Shown here piece after piece: positions 15,615 to 25,561 of a DNA stretch of 46,948 bases. A model generated the notes under the pieces. That model was not told where the DNA came from. It saw nothing but the letters and a program-made list of their open reading frames with translations, and ran no database searches. Position numbers and translations under genes: made by a program. Each line of letters opens with the position of its first letter. Within the stretch, counting starts at the first letter, position 1. The stretch covers positions 1-46,948 of the forward strand of contig CAKVOF010000006.1 in assembly GCA_934778125.1 (NCBI GenBank), read 5' to 3'. Source of the DNA: an uncultured Clostridia bacterium (GTDB lineage Bacteria; Bacillota; Clostridia; Christensenellales; UBA1242).

Positions 15615-16348
15615 TATTTTTTCTCCTTTAATTTTAAAATGTCTTTTGCTAAAGCGATTTCGCTTTTTGTGGGAATCGGAACATCCTTAAAAGGGTAATC
15701 AATTCCAAGATTCTCATACTTTGAAATAGCCATATTGTGATATGGAAGAATTTCGATTTTTTCAACACTCTTAAGTGTGTTTATAAACTCAATTGTTTTT
15801 TCCAATATCTCTTTGCTTGAATTAACGCCAGGTACCAAAACATATCTAATCCACATTTTAACATTGTTGTTGCTTAAATATTCTGCAAATTTTAAAATGT
15901 TGGTGTTAGGTTGGCTAGTTAGGTCAATGTGGCTAGCATTGTCAATGTGCTTGATGTCAAGCATAACCAAATCACAAACCTTAATAAGTTCATCGAACTT
16001 TTTCATTAAAGTTTCATTGTTTGGGTTGAAAACTATTCCAGAAGTATCAAGGCATGTGTGAATATTTAAGGCTTTTAACTTTTGAAATAACTCAATTAAA
16101 AAGTCTATTTGCAATAGTGGTTCACCGCCAGAAACGGTAACACCACCAGTTTTGATGTAGCTTTTGTATTTCAAAATTTCAGCCACACATTCATCAGTGC
16201 TTTTAATATTATCTGTGTTTAAACTCCAAGTGTCTGGATTATGGCAAAACTTGCAACGCATAGGGCAACCTTGAGTGAAAATAACAAATCTCATTCCTGG
16301 CCCATCAACTGTGCCTAAGCTTTCAAACGAGTGAATTTTTCCGTTCAT
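15614..16348 (-). CDS. pflA: Pyruvate formate-lyase activating enzyme (radical SAM)
   Basis: This 244-residue radical-SAM enzyme installs the glycyl radical in PflB. The iron-sulfur motif CPMRCKFC is at Cys28, Cys32 and Cys35, preceded by the typical SLGTVDGPGMRFVIF; GGVTVSGGEPLLQ is the SAM-binding GGE region. I start it at ATG 16348, which has AGGAAG in front and gives the normal N-terminus; a longer frame reaches 16387 without a ribosome site. It is the first gene of the pflA-pflB operon. Confidence 0.96.
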   Translation of the reverse strand: MNGKIHSFESLGTVDGPGMRFVIFTQGCPMRCKFCHNPDTWSLNTDNIKSTDECVAEILKYKSYIKTGGVTVSGGEPLLQIDFLIELFQKLKALNIHTCLDTSGIVFNPNNETLMKKFDELIKVCDLVMLDIKHIDNASHIDLTSQPNTNILKFAEYLSNNNVKMWIRYVLVPGVNSSKEILEKTIEFINTLKSVEKIEILPYHNMAISKYENLGIDYPFKDVPIPTKSEIALAKDILKLKEKK

Positions 16349-16395
16349 AAATCTTCCTTTTATAACAAATTTTGCACCTTCTAGCACATTACATT

Positions 16396-16425
16396 AGTTT
16401 AGCTCCAATAGGGTTATTTTGTCAA
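16396..16425 (-). promoter_or_regulatory. Promoter of the pflA-pflB operon
   Basis: On the minus strand TTGACA (16425-16420), an 18-base spacer and TAAACT (16401-16396) lie about 45 bases before the pflA start. Confidence 0.7.
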
Positions 16426-16559
16426 GATTTATTTTATGTATTAATTAATTTTTTATCATATTTTTATCAACAAATTTCTAAACAAATTTTAAAGTGAATC
16501 AAATAAATTAACTTATATTACAAACTTAAGTAAATTTTGAAATATTTAGAATTTATAAT

Positions 16560-16587
16560 TTGCAAAAACAAATTTAAATGCTATACT
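16560..16587 (+). promoter_or_regulatory. Promoter of gltX
   Basis: TTGCAA (16560-16565), 16 bases and TATACT (16582-16587) lie 30 bases before ATG 16617, which also argues against the longer frame starting at 16578. Confidence 0.65.
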
Positions 16588-16616
16588 TAATTAATAAATT
16601 TATAATGGAGAAATAT

Positions 16617-18281
16617 ATGGACTATAAGAAATTGGCGGAAATTTTGTTTCCAAATATAAATAAAACACCCGATTATTATCTAAATAAATATAAGAAAAGA
16701 AACTTGGCTGAAGGTCAAGTCGTTTCTCGTTATGCACCAAGCCCAACAGGATATATGCACATCGGAAATTTTTTCCAAATGTTTATAAGTTACAACCTAA
16801 CGCGAGTAACAAACGGAATAATGTTTTTGAGAATTGAAGATACCGACACTAAAAGAGAGAAAAAAGATGCAATTAAAGTAATTTATGAAATACTAAATAG
16901 ATATGGCATAAAATTCAACGAATATCAAACATTAGATGGAAAAGATATTGGTGATTATGGGCCATATGTTCAAAGCCAAAGGCTAGAGATATATCAAACT
17001 TTTGCAAAATATTTAGTTTCAATTGGAAAGGCATTTCCTTGCTTTTGCAAAAAAACTGAAGGTAAAGAAGATGTTTTGAAGCAAAGAGAAACAAAATGGG
17101 CGGAAGAAGATTTAAAAGAATATGATCCTTGCCGTGATTTAACCCTTGAAGAAGTTGAAAAACATTTACAAAATGGTGAAAAGTTTGCAATAAGATTGAA
17201 AACTAAAAACACAGGCATCGAGAGAGTTAAATTCTTTGATTTAATAAAAGGTGAAATTAATGCAAAAGCAAACGCAAAAGATTTTGTTATTTTAAAAAAC
17301 GATGGAATTCCACCATACGCCTTTGCACACGCTATTGATGACACTTTAATGGGCACCACTATCGTTGTTCGTGGGGAAGAATATATTAGTAGCGCGCCAA
17401 GTCATATTGAACTTTTTGAAGCATTAGGATTTAAACCAACAACCTATTGCCATAACCCACTAATTTGCAAAATTGATGAAAAAATAGGCAATAGAAGAAA
17501 AATCAGTAAAAGATATGATCCTGAAGCTGATATGAGATATTACTTTGAAAAGGGAATTCCAAATGTGAGCGTTTTGGAATATCTTTTAAATTTGATTAAT
17601 TCTGGATTTGAAAGTTGGCGAGCTAGCAATCCAACCGCGCCTTGGCAAGATTTCAAATTTGGAGTTAACGAAATAACTGCAGGTAGTCCAATATTTGACC
17701 TTGTTAAATTAGGAGATATTTCAAAAAATATTATTTCAAAAATGACAGCAGAAGAAGTTTATGAAAATACTCTTTCTTGGGCAAAAGAATTTGATAAAGA
17801 GTTTGCAGAATATTTAGAACAAAACAAAGAATATGCAATAAAAGTGTTTAGCATTGATAGATATACCGCAAAGCCAAGAAAAGATATCTCAATGTGGTCA
17901 GAAGTTAAGCATTATTTAGGATTTTTATTTAAGCCATACTTTAATCTAACAAAATTAGAGGATTATGAAATTGATAATTTAAAATTAGATGATGTGAAAC
18001 TAGTGCTTGAAAATTATGTGAAAGTTTTAAGAAATTACGATGATAAGCAAGTTTGGTTTAATGATATTAAAGAAATGGCAAATTCTCTTGGTTTTGCAAC
18101 CGATAATAAATTATATAAAGCTAATCCTGAAGCCTTCAAAGGAAACACTGCAACAGTTTGTGAGATGATCAGAGTTGCTCTAACTGGTAGAAAAAATTCG
18201 CCAGATTTATTTGATATAATTTGCGTTTTGGGTGAAGATGAAGTTAAATCAAGGCTAAATAAATTATCAAATTTATGCTAA
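16617..18281 (+). CDS. gltX: Glutamate--tRNA ligase
   Basis: This class I synthetase of 554 residues charges tRNA-Glu, and perhaps tRNA-Gln; no GatCAB genes are in view. The HIGH motif is HIGN (residues 48-51) in YAPSPTGYMHIGN. The KMSKS motif is KISKR (295-299). A Cys-x-Cys...Cys cluster (CFC, then DPC) after the first half suggests the zinc-binding insertion. The ~550-residue length is the long form seen in many Clostridia. ATG 16617 has GGAG seven bases upstream. Confidence 0.93.
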   Translation: MDYKKLAEILFPNINKTPDYYLNKYKKRNLAEGQVVSRYAPSPTGYMHIGNFFQMFISYNLTRVTNGIMFLRIEDTDTKREKKDAIKVIYEILNRYGIKFNEYQTLDGKDIGDYGPYVQSQRLEIYQTFAKYLVSIGKAFPCFCKKTEGKEDVLKQRETKWAEEDLKEYDPCRDLTLEEVEKHLQNGEKFAIRLKTKNTGIERVKFFDLIKGEINAKANAKDFVILKNDGIPPYAFAHAIDDTLMGTTIVVRGEEYISSAPSHIELFEALGFKPTTYCHNPLICKIDEKIGNRRKISKRYDPEADMRYYFEKGIPNVSVLEYLLNLINSGFESWRASNPTAPWQDFKFGVNEITAGSPIFDLVKLGDISKNIISKMTAEEVYENTLSWAKEFDKEFAEYLEQNKEYAIKVFSIDRYTAKPRKDISMWSEVKHYLGFLFKPYFNLTKLEDYEIDNLKLDDVKLVLENYVKVLRNYDDKQVWFNDIKEMANSLGFATDNKLYKANPEAFKGNTATVCEMIRVALTGRKNSPDLFDIICVLGEDEVKSRLNKLSNLC

Positions 18282-18300
18282 GCAACCAATTAAAATGAGA

Positions 18301-18330
18301 AGTAAATAGATGCTATTTACTTTTTGTTTT
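18301..18330 (+). terminator. Terminator of gltX
   Basis: AGTAAATA-gatgc-TATTTACT is followed by TTTTGTTTT. Confidence 0.8.
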
Positions 18331-18448
18331 GCTTAAAATTTATAAAATATACCAATTTAGGCCATATAAAGAGTGAAACAACAAAAACGTTGTAAAAGAG
18401 AAAAATTTAAACTCAAATTCGGAAAAAAATTAAAATGAAGGAAAAATA

Positions 18449-19063
18449 GTGGAATTTTTTAATAATAATGAAATAAACAAGATTAGAGAATTTGCAGATG
18501 AAAACCATATTCCAATTATGCTTAATAGTACTGCTAAATTTTTAATGCAAACGATAGCTGAGAATAAGCCTAATAAAGTGCTTGAAATAGGAACAGCCAT
18601 AGGCTATTCAGGGATTGCAATGCTAAGTTCTTTTAATAATCTTCACTTAAAAACTATTGAATTAAATGAAGAAAGGTATAAATTTGCACTTGAAAATTTT
18701 AATAAATTTGGTTTTTCAGAAAGAGTTGAGGCGTTAAATGAAGATGCTTTAAAAACTTTAACGAATCTAACGGAATCCCAAGAAAAATTTGATTTTATTT
18801 TTCTTGATGGACCAAAAGGTCAACAGTATTTGTATTTCCCAATGCTTAAAAGTTTACTTAAAAAAGATGGAATACTTTTTGTTGATGATATTTTTTATCA
18901 CAAAAATTATATTGATAAAAATGGATTCGTGGGGCATAAGCATAGGTCAATGGTGAAAAATCTTGAAAAATTTATTGAATTAATTGAAAATGATAGCGAT
19001 TTTTCAAAAGAGTATTATGAAATTGATGAAGGCGTTTTAATTGCAAAAAAATTGATTGATTAA
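18449..19063 (+). CDS. trmR: SAM-dependent O-methyltransferase, TrmR/YrrM type
   Basis: This 204-residue class I methyltransferase has the SAM loop VLEIGTAIGYSG, an acidic strand end (LKTIELNEER) and DFIFLDGPKGQ, followed by GILFVDDIFYHK with the metal-binding Asp pair of the caffeoyl-CoA O-methyltransferase fold. The Bacillus relative YrrM/TrmR methylates 5-hydroxyuridine in tRNA, and this protein fits that branch in length. The start is GTG behind AAGGAAA. The symbol is assigned by family resemblance; a different small acceptor cannot be excluded. Confidence 0.8.
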   Translation: MEFFNNNEINKIREFADENHIPIMLNSTAKFLMQTIAENKPNKVLEIGTAIGYSGIAMLSSFNNLHLKTIELNEERYKFALENFNKFGFSERVEALNEDALKTLTNLTESQEKFDFIFLDGPKGQQYLYFPMLKSLLKKDGILFVDDIFYHKNYIDKNGFVGHKHRSMVKNLEKFIELIENDSDFSKEYYEIDEGVLIAKKLID

Positions 19064-19201
19064 TGCAATTTTATTGCAATTTATTTGATGCATTTGCATA
19101 TAAGAATATTTAGTGCATTCGCTATTAAAAGAAGATTTATATGCATTATTTTTTTGAAGATAAAATTAAAAAAAAACATTATATTTTTTTAAAAAATTTT
19201 C

Positions 19202-19230
19202 TTGAAAAATAAATTTTATTAATATATAAT
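19202..19230 (+). promoter_or_regulatory. Promoter of the heterodimeric ABC exporter
   Basis: TTGAAA (19202-19207), 17 bases and TATAAT (19225-19230). Several TGCAT motifs lie upstream (near 19087-19098, 19113-19118 and 19141-19146) and may be operator half-sites. Confidence 0.7.
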
Positions 19231-19271
19231 AACCAATACGCGTTTAAAAAATATGAAAAAGGAGAAGAAAA

Positions 19272-21032
19272 ATGAAAGTAGTTAAAACGTTATTAAAGAG
19301 CGTTAGAGAGTATAAAAAAGCGACTATTATCACGCCAATTTTTATAGCACTTGAAGTTTTGATGGAATGTTTTATTCCGCTAGTAATTGCAAAATTTATT
19401 GACTCGCTTAGTTCAACACCATCAAACCAACTTTTATCACACATATTAACATTTGGTGCTATTTTAATATTAATGGCAACAGTTTCGCTTGTTTGTGGAA
19501 TTTTTGCTGCCAAGTATAGTGCTTTGGCGAGCGCAGGGTTTGCAAAGAATCTTAGAGGCGATATGTTTCATAAGATTCAAAATTATTCATTTGCAAATAT
19601 TGATAAATTCTCAACATCTAGCTTGGTAACAAGGTTAACCACCGATATATCGAATGTGCAAAACACATACATGATCATTATTAGAATTGCGATAAGGTCG
19701 CCATTAATGTTGATATTTGCATTAAGTTTGTCGTTTACTTTCCACCCAACATTGCCATTGATATTCTTAATTGTTGCACCAATCTTGGGTGTGGGGCTAT
19801 TCCTTATTATTAAATTCGCATTCCCGCTATTCAAAAAAGTATTTAAAAAATACGATAAGCTTAACGAGTCAGTTCAAGAAAACGTTAGGGGAATGAGGGT
19901 GGTTAAAGCATACGTTAGAGAAGATTATGAAATATCAAAATTTTCAAAGTCTGCTGAAAATATCCGCAAAGACTTCACAAAAGCAGAGAAAATAGTGGCT
20001 TTAAATAGCCCACTCATGAGTTTTTGTATGTATGCTTGCACTTTGCTTCTATGTTTAATTGGTGCAAAAATTATTGTTAATTCTGGTGGCACAAATTTAT
20101 CAATTGGTGCACTTTCAAGCCTAATTCAATATGCAATGCAAATTCTTTCAAGTTTGATGATGCTTTCTATGGTTTTTTTAATGATAACAATTTCTGGTGA
20201 ATCTGCTGTGCGTATTTGCGAAGTATTGAATGAAAAACCAACAATCAAAAATCCAAAGCATCCGGTTATGGAAGTTGATGATGGCTCAATTGAATTTAAA
20301 AACGTTTCATTAAAATATTCAGAAAGAGCGGAAAAAAACGCACTAAATAATATTAATCTTAAAATCAAATCAGGTCAAACGGTTGGAATTATCGGAGGAA
20401 CAGGAAGTTCAAAAAGTTCGCTCGTTCAATTAATATCAAGGCTTTATGATGCAACTGAAGGTGAAGTTTTGGTTGGAGGAAAAGATGTTAAGGCATATGA
20501 TTTAAAAGTTTTAAGAGATAATGTTGCAATGGTTTTACAAAAGAATGTGTTGTTCTCTGGAACAATATCCGAAAATTTAAAATGGGGCAACGAAAACGCA
20601 ACTGATGAAGAAATTAAAGAGGCTTGTAAACTTGCTCAAGCAGATGAATTTATTGAAAGTTTTCCTGATAAATACGAATCTAAAATTGAACAAGGTGGCG
20701 CAAATGTAAGTGGGGGTCAAAAACAAAGATTGTGTATTGCCCGCGCGTTGCTTAAAAAACCCAAAATCATAATTTTTGATGATTCAACAAGTGCTGTTGA
20801 CACAAAAACAGATGCGTTAATCAGAAAAGGTTTGGCTACTTACATACCAAACACAACAAAAATTATTATTGCTCAAAGAATAGCTTCAGTTCAAGATGCC
20901 GACCAAATTATCGTTATGGATAATGGTGAGATAAATCAAATTGGAACTCATAGCGAACTATTAAAGAGTAATGAAATTTATAAGGAAGTTTATTATTCTC
21001 AAAATAAGGTAGGTGATAAAGATGAAAAGTAA
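19272..21032 (+). CDS. ABC exporter half-transporter, degenerate-site subunit
   Basis: This 586-residue protein has six membrane segments and a C-terminal ATPase. Walker A is GGTGSSKSS (~375-383) and the signature is VSGGQKQR. Walker B ends FDDSTSAVD, with Asp where the catalytic Glu normally sits. The switch histidine is replaced by Gln (IIAQRIASV). These substitutions are the usual mark of the non-catalytic partner in heterodimeric exporters such as BmrC/BmrD or LmrC/LmrD. It overlaps the next gene, the canonical partner. Substrate unknown; multidrug or lipid export is typical. Confidence 0.93.
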   Translation: MKVVKTLLKSVREYKKATIITPIFIALEVLMECFIPLVIAKFIDSLSSTPSNQLLSHILTFGAILILMATVSLVCGIFAAKYSALASAGFAKNLRGDMFHKIQNYSFANIDKFSTSSLVTRLTTDISNVQNTYMIIIRIAIRSPLMLIFALSLSFTFHPTLPLIFLIVAPILGVGLFLIIKFAFPLFKKVFKKYDKLNESVQENVRGMRVVKAYVREDYEISKFSKSAENIRKDFTKAEKIVALNSPLMSFCMYACTLLLCLIGAKIIVNSGGTNLSIGALSSLIQYAMQILSSLMMLSMVFLMITISGESAVRICEVLNEKPTIKNPKHPVMEVDDGSIEFKNVSLKYSERAEKNALNNINLKIKSGQTVGIIGGTGSSKSSLVQLISRLYDATEGEVLVGGKDVKAYDLKVLRDNVAMVLQKNVLFSGTISENLKWGNENATDEEIKEACKLAQADEFIESFPDKYESKIEQGGANVSGGQKQRLCIARALLKKPKIIIFDDSTSAVDTKTDALIRKGLATYIPNTTKIIIAQRIASVQDADQIIVMDNGEINQIGTHSELLKSNEIYKEVYYSQNKVGDKDEK

Positions 21033-22965
21033 ATCGAAAAAAATCAATCCTAATCGCCAACCAATTGCAAAAGGAACTTTTAAAAGACTATTAAAAGAAT
21101 TATGGTCTTACGATAAATTTAGATGGTGCTTAGTGTTTTTCTGTATGATATTTGTTGTTATAGGAAATTCACTTGCTTCAATATTTATAAAAAACATAAC
21201 TCAAATCATAACGGAAGGGTTAAGTGTTGGCTACGATGGAATAATTGGAAAACTAACAATGGCAATTATAATTATGCTTTCTGTTTACATAGTTTCAATC
21301 ATTGCTTCAACAACGTTTAGTATGGTTATGGCAAACATAACACAAGGTGCTTTAAAAAGAATCCGTGATAAAATGTTTATCAAAATGCAAAGATTGCCAA
21401 TTAGTTATTTTGATAAGAATAATCATGGCGATATTATGAGCCACTACACAAATGATACGGATGCACTTAGAGAGTTAATTGGTTCAAGTATAACTCAAAT
21501 TGTTCAATCTGGAATAATGATTCTAGTGTTGTTTGGCATTATGCTAACATATAGCGTTTGGCTAGCTCTATTAGTTATTGGTGGAATTATTGCAATGTTC
21601 TTTGTTACTAAATCAATTGGTTCAAAAAGTGCCAATGGTTATGTGGCTCAACAAAAAGAAGTTGCAAAACTTGAAGGTTATATTGAAGAAACAATGAATG
21701 GTCAAAAAGTTGTTAAAGTTTTCAACCATGAAGAAAAGATTAATGAGAATTTTGATAAAACAAATGAAGATCTATTTAATGCCACGAACTTTGCAAATAA
21801 AAACGCTAACAAAATGGGCCCAATAATGGGAAATATTGGAAACATTATGTATGTGTTACTTGCATTTTTTGGTGGTTGTTTGCTTTTATTTTCAACCAAT
21901 CACACTTTGTTTAATTTAACAATAACTGGCACTAAAACTATAACAATGGAATACTTTTTGCCAATAGTTATATCGTTTTTGACAATTGCTAGGCAGTTTA
22001 CATACAACATAAACACTTTGGCTCAACAAGCAAGTTATATCACATTATCACTTGCTGCCGCAGATAGAATGTTTAAGTTGCTTGATGAAAAAGAAGAGGT
22101 TGATGAGGGTTACGTGACACTTGTTAATGTTAAATTAAACGATAAAAACGAATTAGTGGAAACAAAAGAACACACAAATATTTGGGCATGGAAGCACCCT
22201 CATCAAGATGGTTCAGTTTCCTACACAAGGCTTCGTGGGGATATAAGGCTTATGGGTGTTGACTTCGGTTATGAAAAAGAAAAAATTGTTCTTCACGATA
22301 TTAATATCTACGCAGAACCGGGTCAAAAAGTTGCTTTCGTTGGAGCAACAGGTGCAGGAAAAACAACTATCACAAATTTATTAAATAGGTTCTATGACAT
22401 TGCAGATGGCAAGATTAGATACGATGGAATAAATATAAACAAAATTAAGAAAGCAGATTTAAGAAGGTCGCTAGGAATAGTTTTGCAAGACACAAATCTA
22501 TTCACAGGAACGGTTATGGATAATATTCGTTATGGCAGGCTAGATGCAACAGATGAAGAGTGTATAGAATCTGCAAAATTAGCTAATGCTCACGACTTCA
22601 TAACAAGGCTTCCAAAGGGATATAACACTGAACTAACATCAGATGGGGCAAACCTATCTCAAGGCCAAAGGCAGTTGATATCAATTGCTCGTGCTGCTGT
22701 TGCAAATGCACCAGTTATGATTCTAGATGAAGCAACTTCAAGTATAGATACCCGCACAGAGCAATTAGTTCAAGAAGGAACGGATAGATTAATGCAAGGT
22801 AGAACAGTTTTTGTTATAGCTCATAGATTGTCAACCGTTCAAAACTCAGATGTTATAATGGTTCTAGAGCATGGTAGAATTATTGAGCGCGGTTCTCATA
22901 AACAATTGATTGAGAAGAAAGGAAAGTATTATCAATTATATACTGGAGCTTTTGAATTAGAATAA
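21022..22965 (+). CDS. ABC exporter half-transporter, catalytic subunit
   Basis: This 647-residue partner of the preceding gene has six membrane segments, then an ATPase with all standard residues: Walker A GATGAGKTT (~440), signature LSQGQRQ, Walker B VMILDEATSSID and switch His in VIAHRLSTV. A ~45-residue insertion between membrane and ATPase parts (around TNIWAWKHPHQDG) is common in this clostridial subfamily. I start it at ATG 21022 behind AAGGTAGGTG; a GTG at 21013 is in frame but lies on the ribosome site. It overlaps the upstream gene by 11 bases. Confidence 0.93.
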   Translation: MKSKSKKINPNRQPIAKGTFKRLLKELWSYDKFRWCLVFFCMIFVVIGNSLASIFIKNITQIITEGLSVGYDGIIGKLTMAIIIMLSVYIVSIIASTTFSMVMANITQGALKRIRDKMFIKMQRLPISYFDKNNHGDIMSHYTNDTDALRELIGSSITQIVQSGIMILVLFGIMLTYSVWLALLVIGGIIAMFFVTKSIGSKSANGYVAQQKEVAKLEGYIEETMNGQKVVKVFNHEEKINENFDKTNEDLFNATNFANKNANKMGPIMGNIGNIMYVLLAFFGGCLLLFSTNHTLFNLTITGTKTITMEYFLPIVISFLTIARQFTYNINTLAQQASYITLSLAAADRMFKLLDEKEEVDEGYVTLVNVKLNDKNELVETKEHTNIWAWKHPHQDGSVSYTRLRGDIRLMGVDFGYEKEKIVLHDINIYAEPGQKVAFVGATGAGKTTITNLLNRFYDIADGKIRYDGININKIKKADLRRSLGIVLQDTNLFTGTVMDNIRYGRLDATDEECIESAKLANAHDFITRLPKGYNTELTSDGANLSQGQRQLISIARAAVANAPVMILDEATSSIDTRTEQLVQEGTDRLMQGRTVFVIAHRLSTVQNSDVIMVLEHGRIIERGSHKQLIEKKGKYYQLYTGAFELE

Positions 22966-23010
22966 AGAAGAAGATTAATGGTTTTTATATTGTGTTAAAA
23001 TTAATTATAA

Positions 23011-23053
23011 AAAACGAGCAAATTAGAAATAAACTTAATTTGCCCGTTTTTTT
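23011..23053 (+). terminator. Terminator of the heterodimeric ABC operon
   Basis: ACGAGCAAATTA pairs with TAATTTGCCCGT (one mismatch) and is followed by TTTTTT; it insulates the next cassette. Confidence 0.85.
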
Positions 23054-23083
23054 ATTTGTGTTTGTGTAACGCATAACTTTTAG

Positions 23084-23112
23084 TTGCCTTTAATTAAATA
23101 TGTTGGTATACT
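23084..23112 (+). promoter_or_regulatory. Promoter of cassette A
   Basis: TTGCCT (23084-23089), 17 bases and TGGTATACT (an extended -10) lie about 90 bases before the first cassette gene. Confidence 0.75.
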
Positions 23113-23199
23113 GGTTAAAAGTTCATTATATTATCAATATAAGATGCTTGAATGATATTGTTTGGAATATCAACACAAAAAACTTAAGAAGAATATTTT

Positions 23200-24645
23200 A
23201 TGTTAATGCCATTGTTAATTTTTGGAATTGTTGCAGTTTCATTTGTTTTATTATTAATTTTTAAAAATAAGCTTGGGAAGGATAAAGTTATATTACTTCT
23301 CAAAATTTTTTCTGTTTCATTATTCGTTCTAGTTAATTTTAGAAGTTTTTTAAATGATAACTTTGTGTGGGTTATTAATGGCGGAACATATGGATCGATT
23401 TATTATAAAACAAGTGATGTTTGGCACAGTATTCTAAGATGGACATTAATGCTATCATATATGGCGTATCCTTGCGCTATATTTTTCAAATCTAAATTTT
23501 TAAAAAATGTGTCAATTTATTTTTGCCTGCCAGTAACTTTTATTGCAACATTTTTTTATTCAAACTTCCTAAATTATTTTATAACAAATTCAGGGCGTGC
23601 CATTTATGCATCAGAATGGTTAAGACACTTAGAATTTTCATTGGAATTAATATTGGGAATGCTTTTCCCGTTGGGTTTAAGGTTTTTAGCAGGATATAAA
23701 TTTGATGTTAAAAACAAAAATGAATGGCTAACATTTTTTGGATTATTGCCATTATGCCTTTTAGTTGTGATTCCAGTAACAGTTCCACAATCATTATTTG
23801 GTTTCTCATCAAAATATATGGTAGCATTCACTTTGCCACACATTCTTTGGATTGTTGTTATTCTATCAATGTTAGTTGGTCTTTATTTTGCATTTAGGTT
23901 TAAAGATAAAAACACGCGCTATGCCCTTTGTACATTTCTAGCATTATTCTTGTTTTTGCATTATAATCAAATTTATTTGATGGATTTAAATATGAAGAGA
24001 TTGCCATTCCAACTTTGCAATCTTGGCTCATATTTAGTTCTTTTTGCGTTGCTTGTAAAGAATCAACCATTTTTTGACTTTGTGTTGCTCGCAAACGTTC
24101 CAGGCGCAATGATAGCATTCTTAGTGCCAGATATCTCAGAAGGAATGCTTTCATATTGGAACATTCACTTTTATATAGAACACACTTGGGTATTCATAGT
24201 TCCGTTATTAATGGTAATTTTAAGGCTATATGAAAGGCCAAACAAAGGAACATTCAAACATTTTTTCGTGGGCTTTTCATTTTATTTTGTGTTCTGTGCG
24301 GTTATTGGGATATTAGCAAATTGTTGTATGTATAAACCATTTAGTTGGTTTTTCAATAGGGTTAACTATTTCTACCTATTTGATGACACGGTTATTAATG
24401 CTTTGCCATTCCTAAGATTTACTAGAAAATATTTTATCACGTGGAATAATTACTCATTCTATCCGCTTTATATGCTTTCCGTTTATGTTCTTTATAGTGT
24501 ATTTTGTTTAATGTGTAATTATGTGTTTAGGCAACTATGCATTGTGGGAGATAATCACTTCAAGTTAAGAAGTTATAGAATTGATATGAAAAAAGAGCAA
24601 GGTAAATATAAAAATAAAGTTCCAAAAAAAGAGTATGATGATTAG
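23200..24645 (+). CDS. YwaF/TMEM164-like polytopic membrane protein (cassette A)
   Basis: This 481-residue protein has about twelve hydrophobic segments. The C-terminal half carries the YwaF/TIGR02206 pattern: LPFQLCN with Cys273, then NVPGAMIAFLVP, and FYIEHTWVFIVPLL with His328. The same Cys and His, 57 instead of 55 residues apart, occur in the fused protein at 31376. Mammalian TMEM164, a distant relative as I recall, acts as a phospholipid acyltransferase; by analogy this could modify lipids or lipoproteins, which is inference only. The ATPase gene follows after 8 bases, so this is the first gene of a five-gene unit. The ribosome site is weak (AAGAAG). Confidence 0.75.
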   Translation: MLMPLLIFGIVAVSFVLLLIFKNKLGKDKVILLLKIFSVSLFVLVNFRSFLNDNFVWVINGGTYGSIYYKTSDVWHSILRWTLMLSYMAYPCAIFFKSKFLKNVSIYFCLPVTFIATFFYSNFLNYFITNSGRAIYASEWLRHLEFSLELILGMLFPLGLRFLAGYKFDVKNKNEWLTFFGLLPLCLLVVIPVTVPQSLFGFSSKYMVAFTLPHILWIVVILSMLVGLYFAFRFKDKNTRYALCTFLALFLFLHYNQIYLMDLNMKRLPFQLCNLGSYLVLFALLVKNQPFFDFVLLANVPGAMIAFLVPDISEGMLSYWNIHFYIEHTWVFIVPLLMVILRLYERPNKGTFKHFFVGFSFYFVFCAVIGILANCCMYKPFSWFFNRVNYFYLFDDTVINALPFLRFTRKYFITWNNYSFYPLYMLSVYVLYSVFCLMCNYVFRQLCIVGDNHFKLRSYRIDMKKEQGKYKNKVPKKEYDD

Positions 24646-24653
24646 GAGAATAT

Positions 24654-25553
24654 ATGTTAAGTATTAAGCATTTAACAAAGATTTATGGGAATAGTAAGGT
24701 TAAATCCGTTGATGATCTATCGTTAGAAGTTAAAAGTGGCGAAGTGTTTGGGTTTTTAGGTCCAAATGGTGCTGGAAAAAGCACAACGATTAAATCAGTT
24801 GTTGGTATTTTGCCATTTTCAGAAGGGAAGATAACGATTGATGGTGTTGATATTTATAAAAACCCACTTAAAGCTAAAAAATTGATAGGCTATGTTCCAG
24901 ATAACCACGCAGTTTTTGAAAGGTTAACAGGTAGGGAATATGTTAATCATATCGCGAATCTTTATCAAGTTCCAATGAAGCAAGTTGAAGAAATTAGTGA
25001 TTTTTATGTGAAATTATTTAAGTTAGAAAATGCTTTTGATAGTCCAATAAAAAGTTATTCGCATGGAATGAAACAAAAAATTTCAGTTATTGCAACTTTA
25101 GTTCATAAACCAAAACTTTGGGTTTTAGATGAACCTCTAACAGGATTAGATCCACAAAGTGCATATTTATTAAAAGAAACGATGAGAAAACACGCAAAAG
25201 AAGGAAACACGGTGTTTTTTAGTTCACATATTCTTGATGTTGTTGAGAATTTGTGTGATAGGGTTTGTATCATAAAAAAGGGCAAACTTTTAGGCGTTTA
25301 TGATTTGCACGAGATGAAAGAGAAAAATGAGTCTTTGGAAAAACTATTCATAGAAGCCATATCAGATAACGATGAGTTTATGCAAGAGTTTGAAAAAAAC
25401 TATCAAAAGAATCATAGTGATGACAAAGATAATAAAACAATGCTTAATTTAAATGAAGATAAAGTGAGCGATCAAGAAAAGCATGGTTTAAAAAGTTCAA
25501 AAAAAATAAAACAAAATCAAAAGAAAAATAATAAAAAAGAAACAAGTAATTAG
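24654..25553 (+). CDS. ABC exporter ATPase with charged tail (cassette A)
   Basis: This is a 299-residue ATPase: Walker A GPNGAGKST (~35-43), signature YSHGMKQK, Walker B LWVLDEPLTGLDP and switch His in FFSSHILDV. The core ends near residue 235. An extra ~65-residue Lys/Asp/Asn-rich tail (ending KKNNKKETSN) is absent from the paralogues and probably disordered. TTAGGAG precedes the ATG. The core is closely similar to residues 540-800 of the fused protein at 31376. Confidence 0.93.
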   Translation: MLSIKHLTKIYGNSKVKSVDDLSLEVKSGEVFGFLGPNGAGKSTTIKSVVGILPFSEGKITIDGVDIYKNPLKAKKLIGYVPDNHAVFERLTGREYVNHIANLYQVPMKQVEEISDFYVKLFKLENAFDSPIKSYSHGMKQKISVIATLVHKPKLWVLDEPLTGLDPQSAYLLKETMRKHAKEGNTVFFSSHILDVVENLCDRVCIIKKGKLLGVYDLHEMKEKNESLEKLFIEAISDNDEFMQEFEKNYQKNHSDDKDNKTMLNLNEDKVSDQEKHGLKSSKKIKQNQKKNNKKETSN

Positions 25554-25561
25554 GAAATAAA

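Noticed and set aside
16349..16387. Longer N-terminus for pflA
   Set aside because: No ribosome site, and the extra residues are not part of the family N-terminus, whereas ATG 16348 has AGGAAG.
16578..16616. Longer N-terminus for gltX
   Set aside because: The -10 box (16582-16587) lies inside it and a good GGAG precedes ATG 16617.
19272..21032. Inactivated ABC transporter (missing catalytic Glu and switch His)
   Set aside because: These losses are normal in one subunit of heterodimeric exporters, and the partner at 21022 has both residues.
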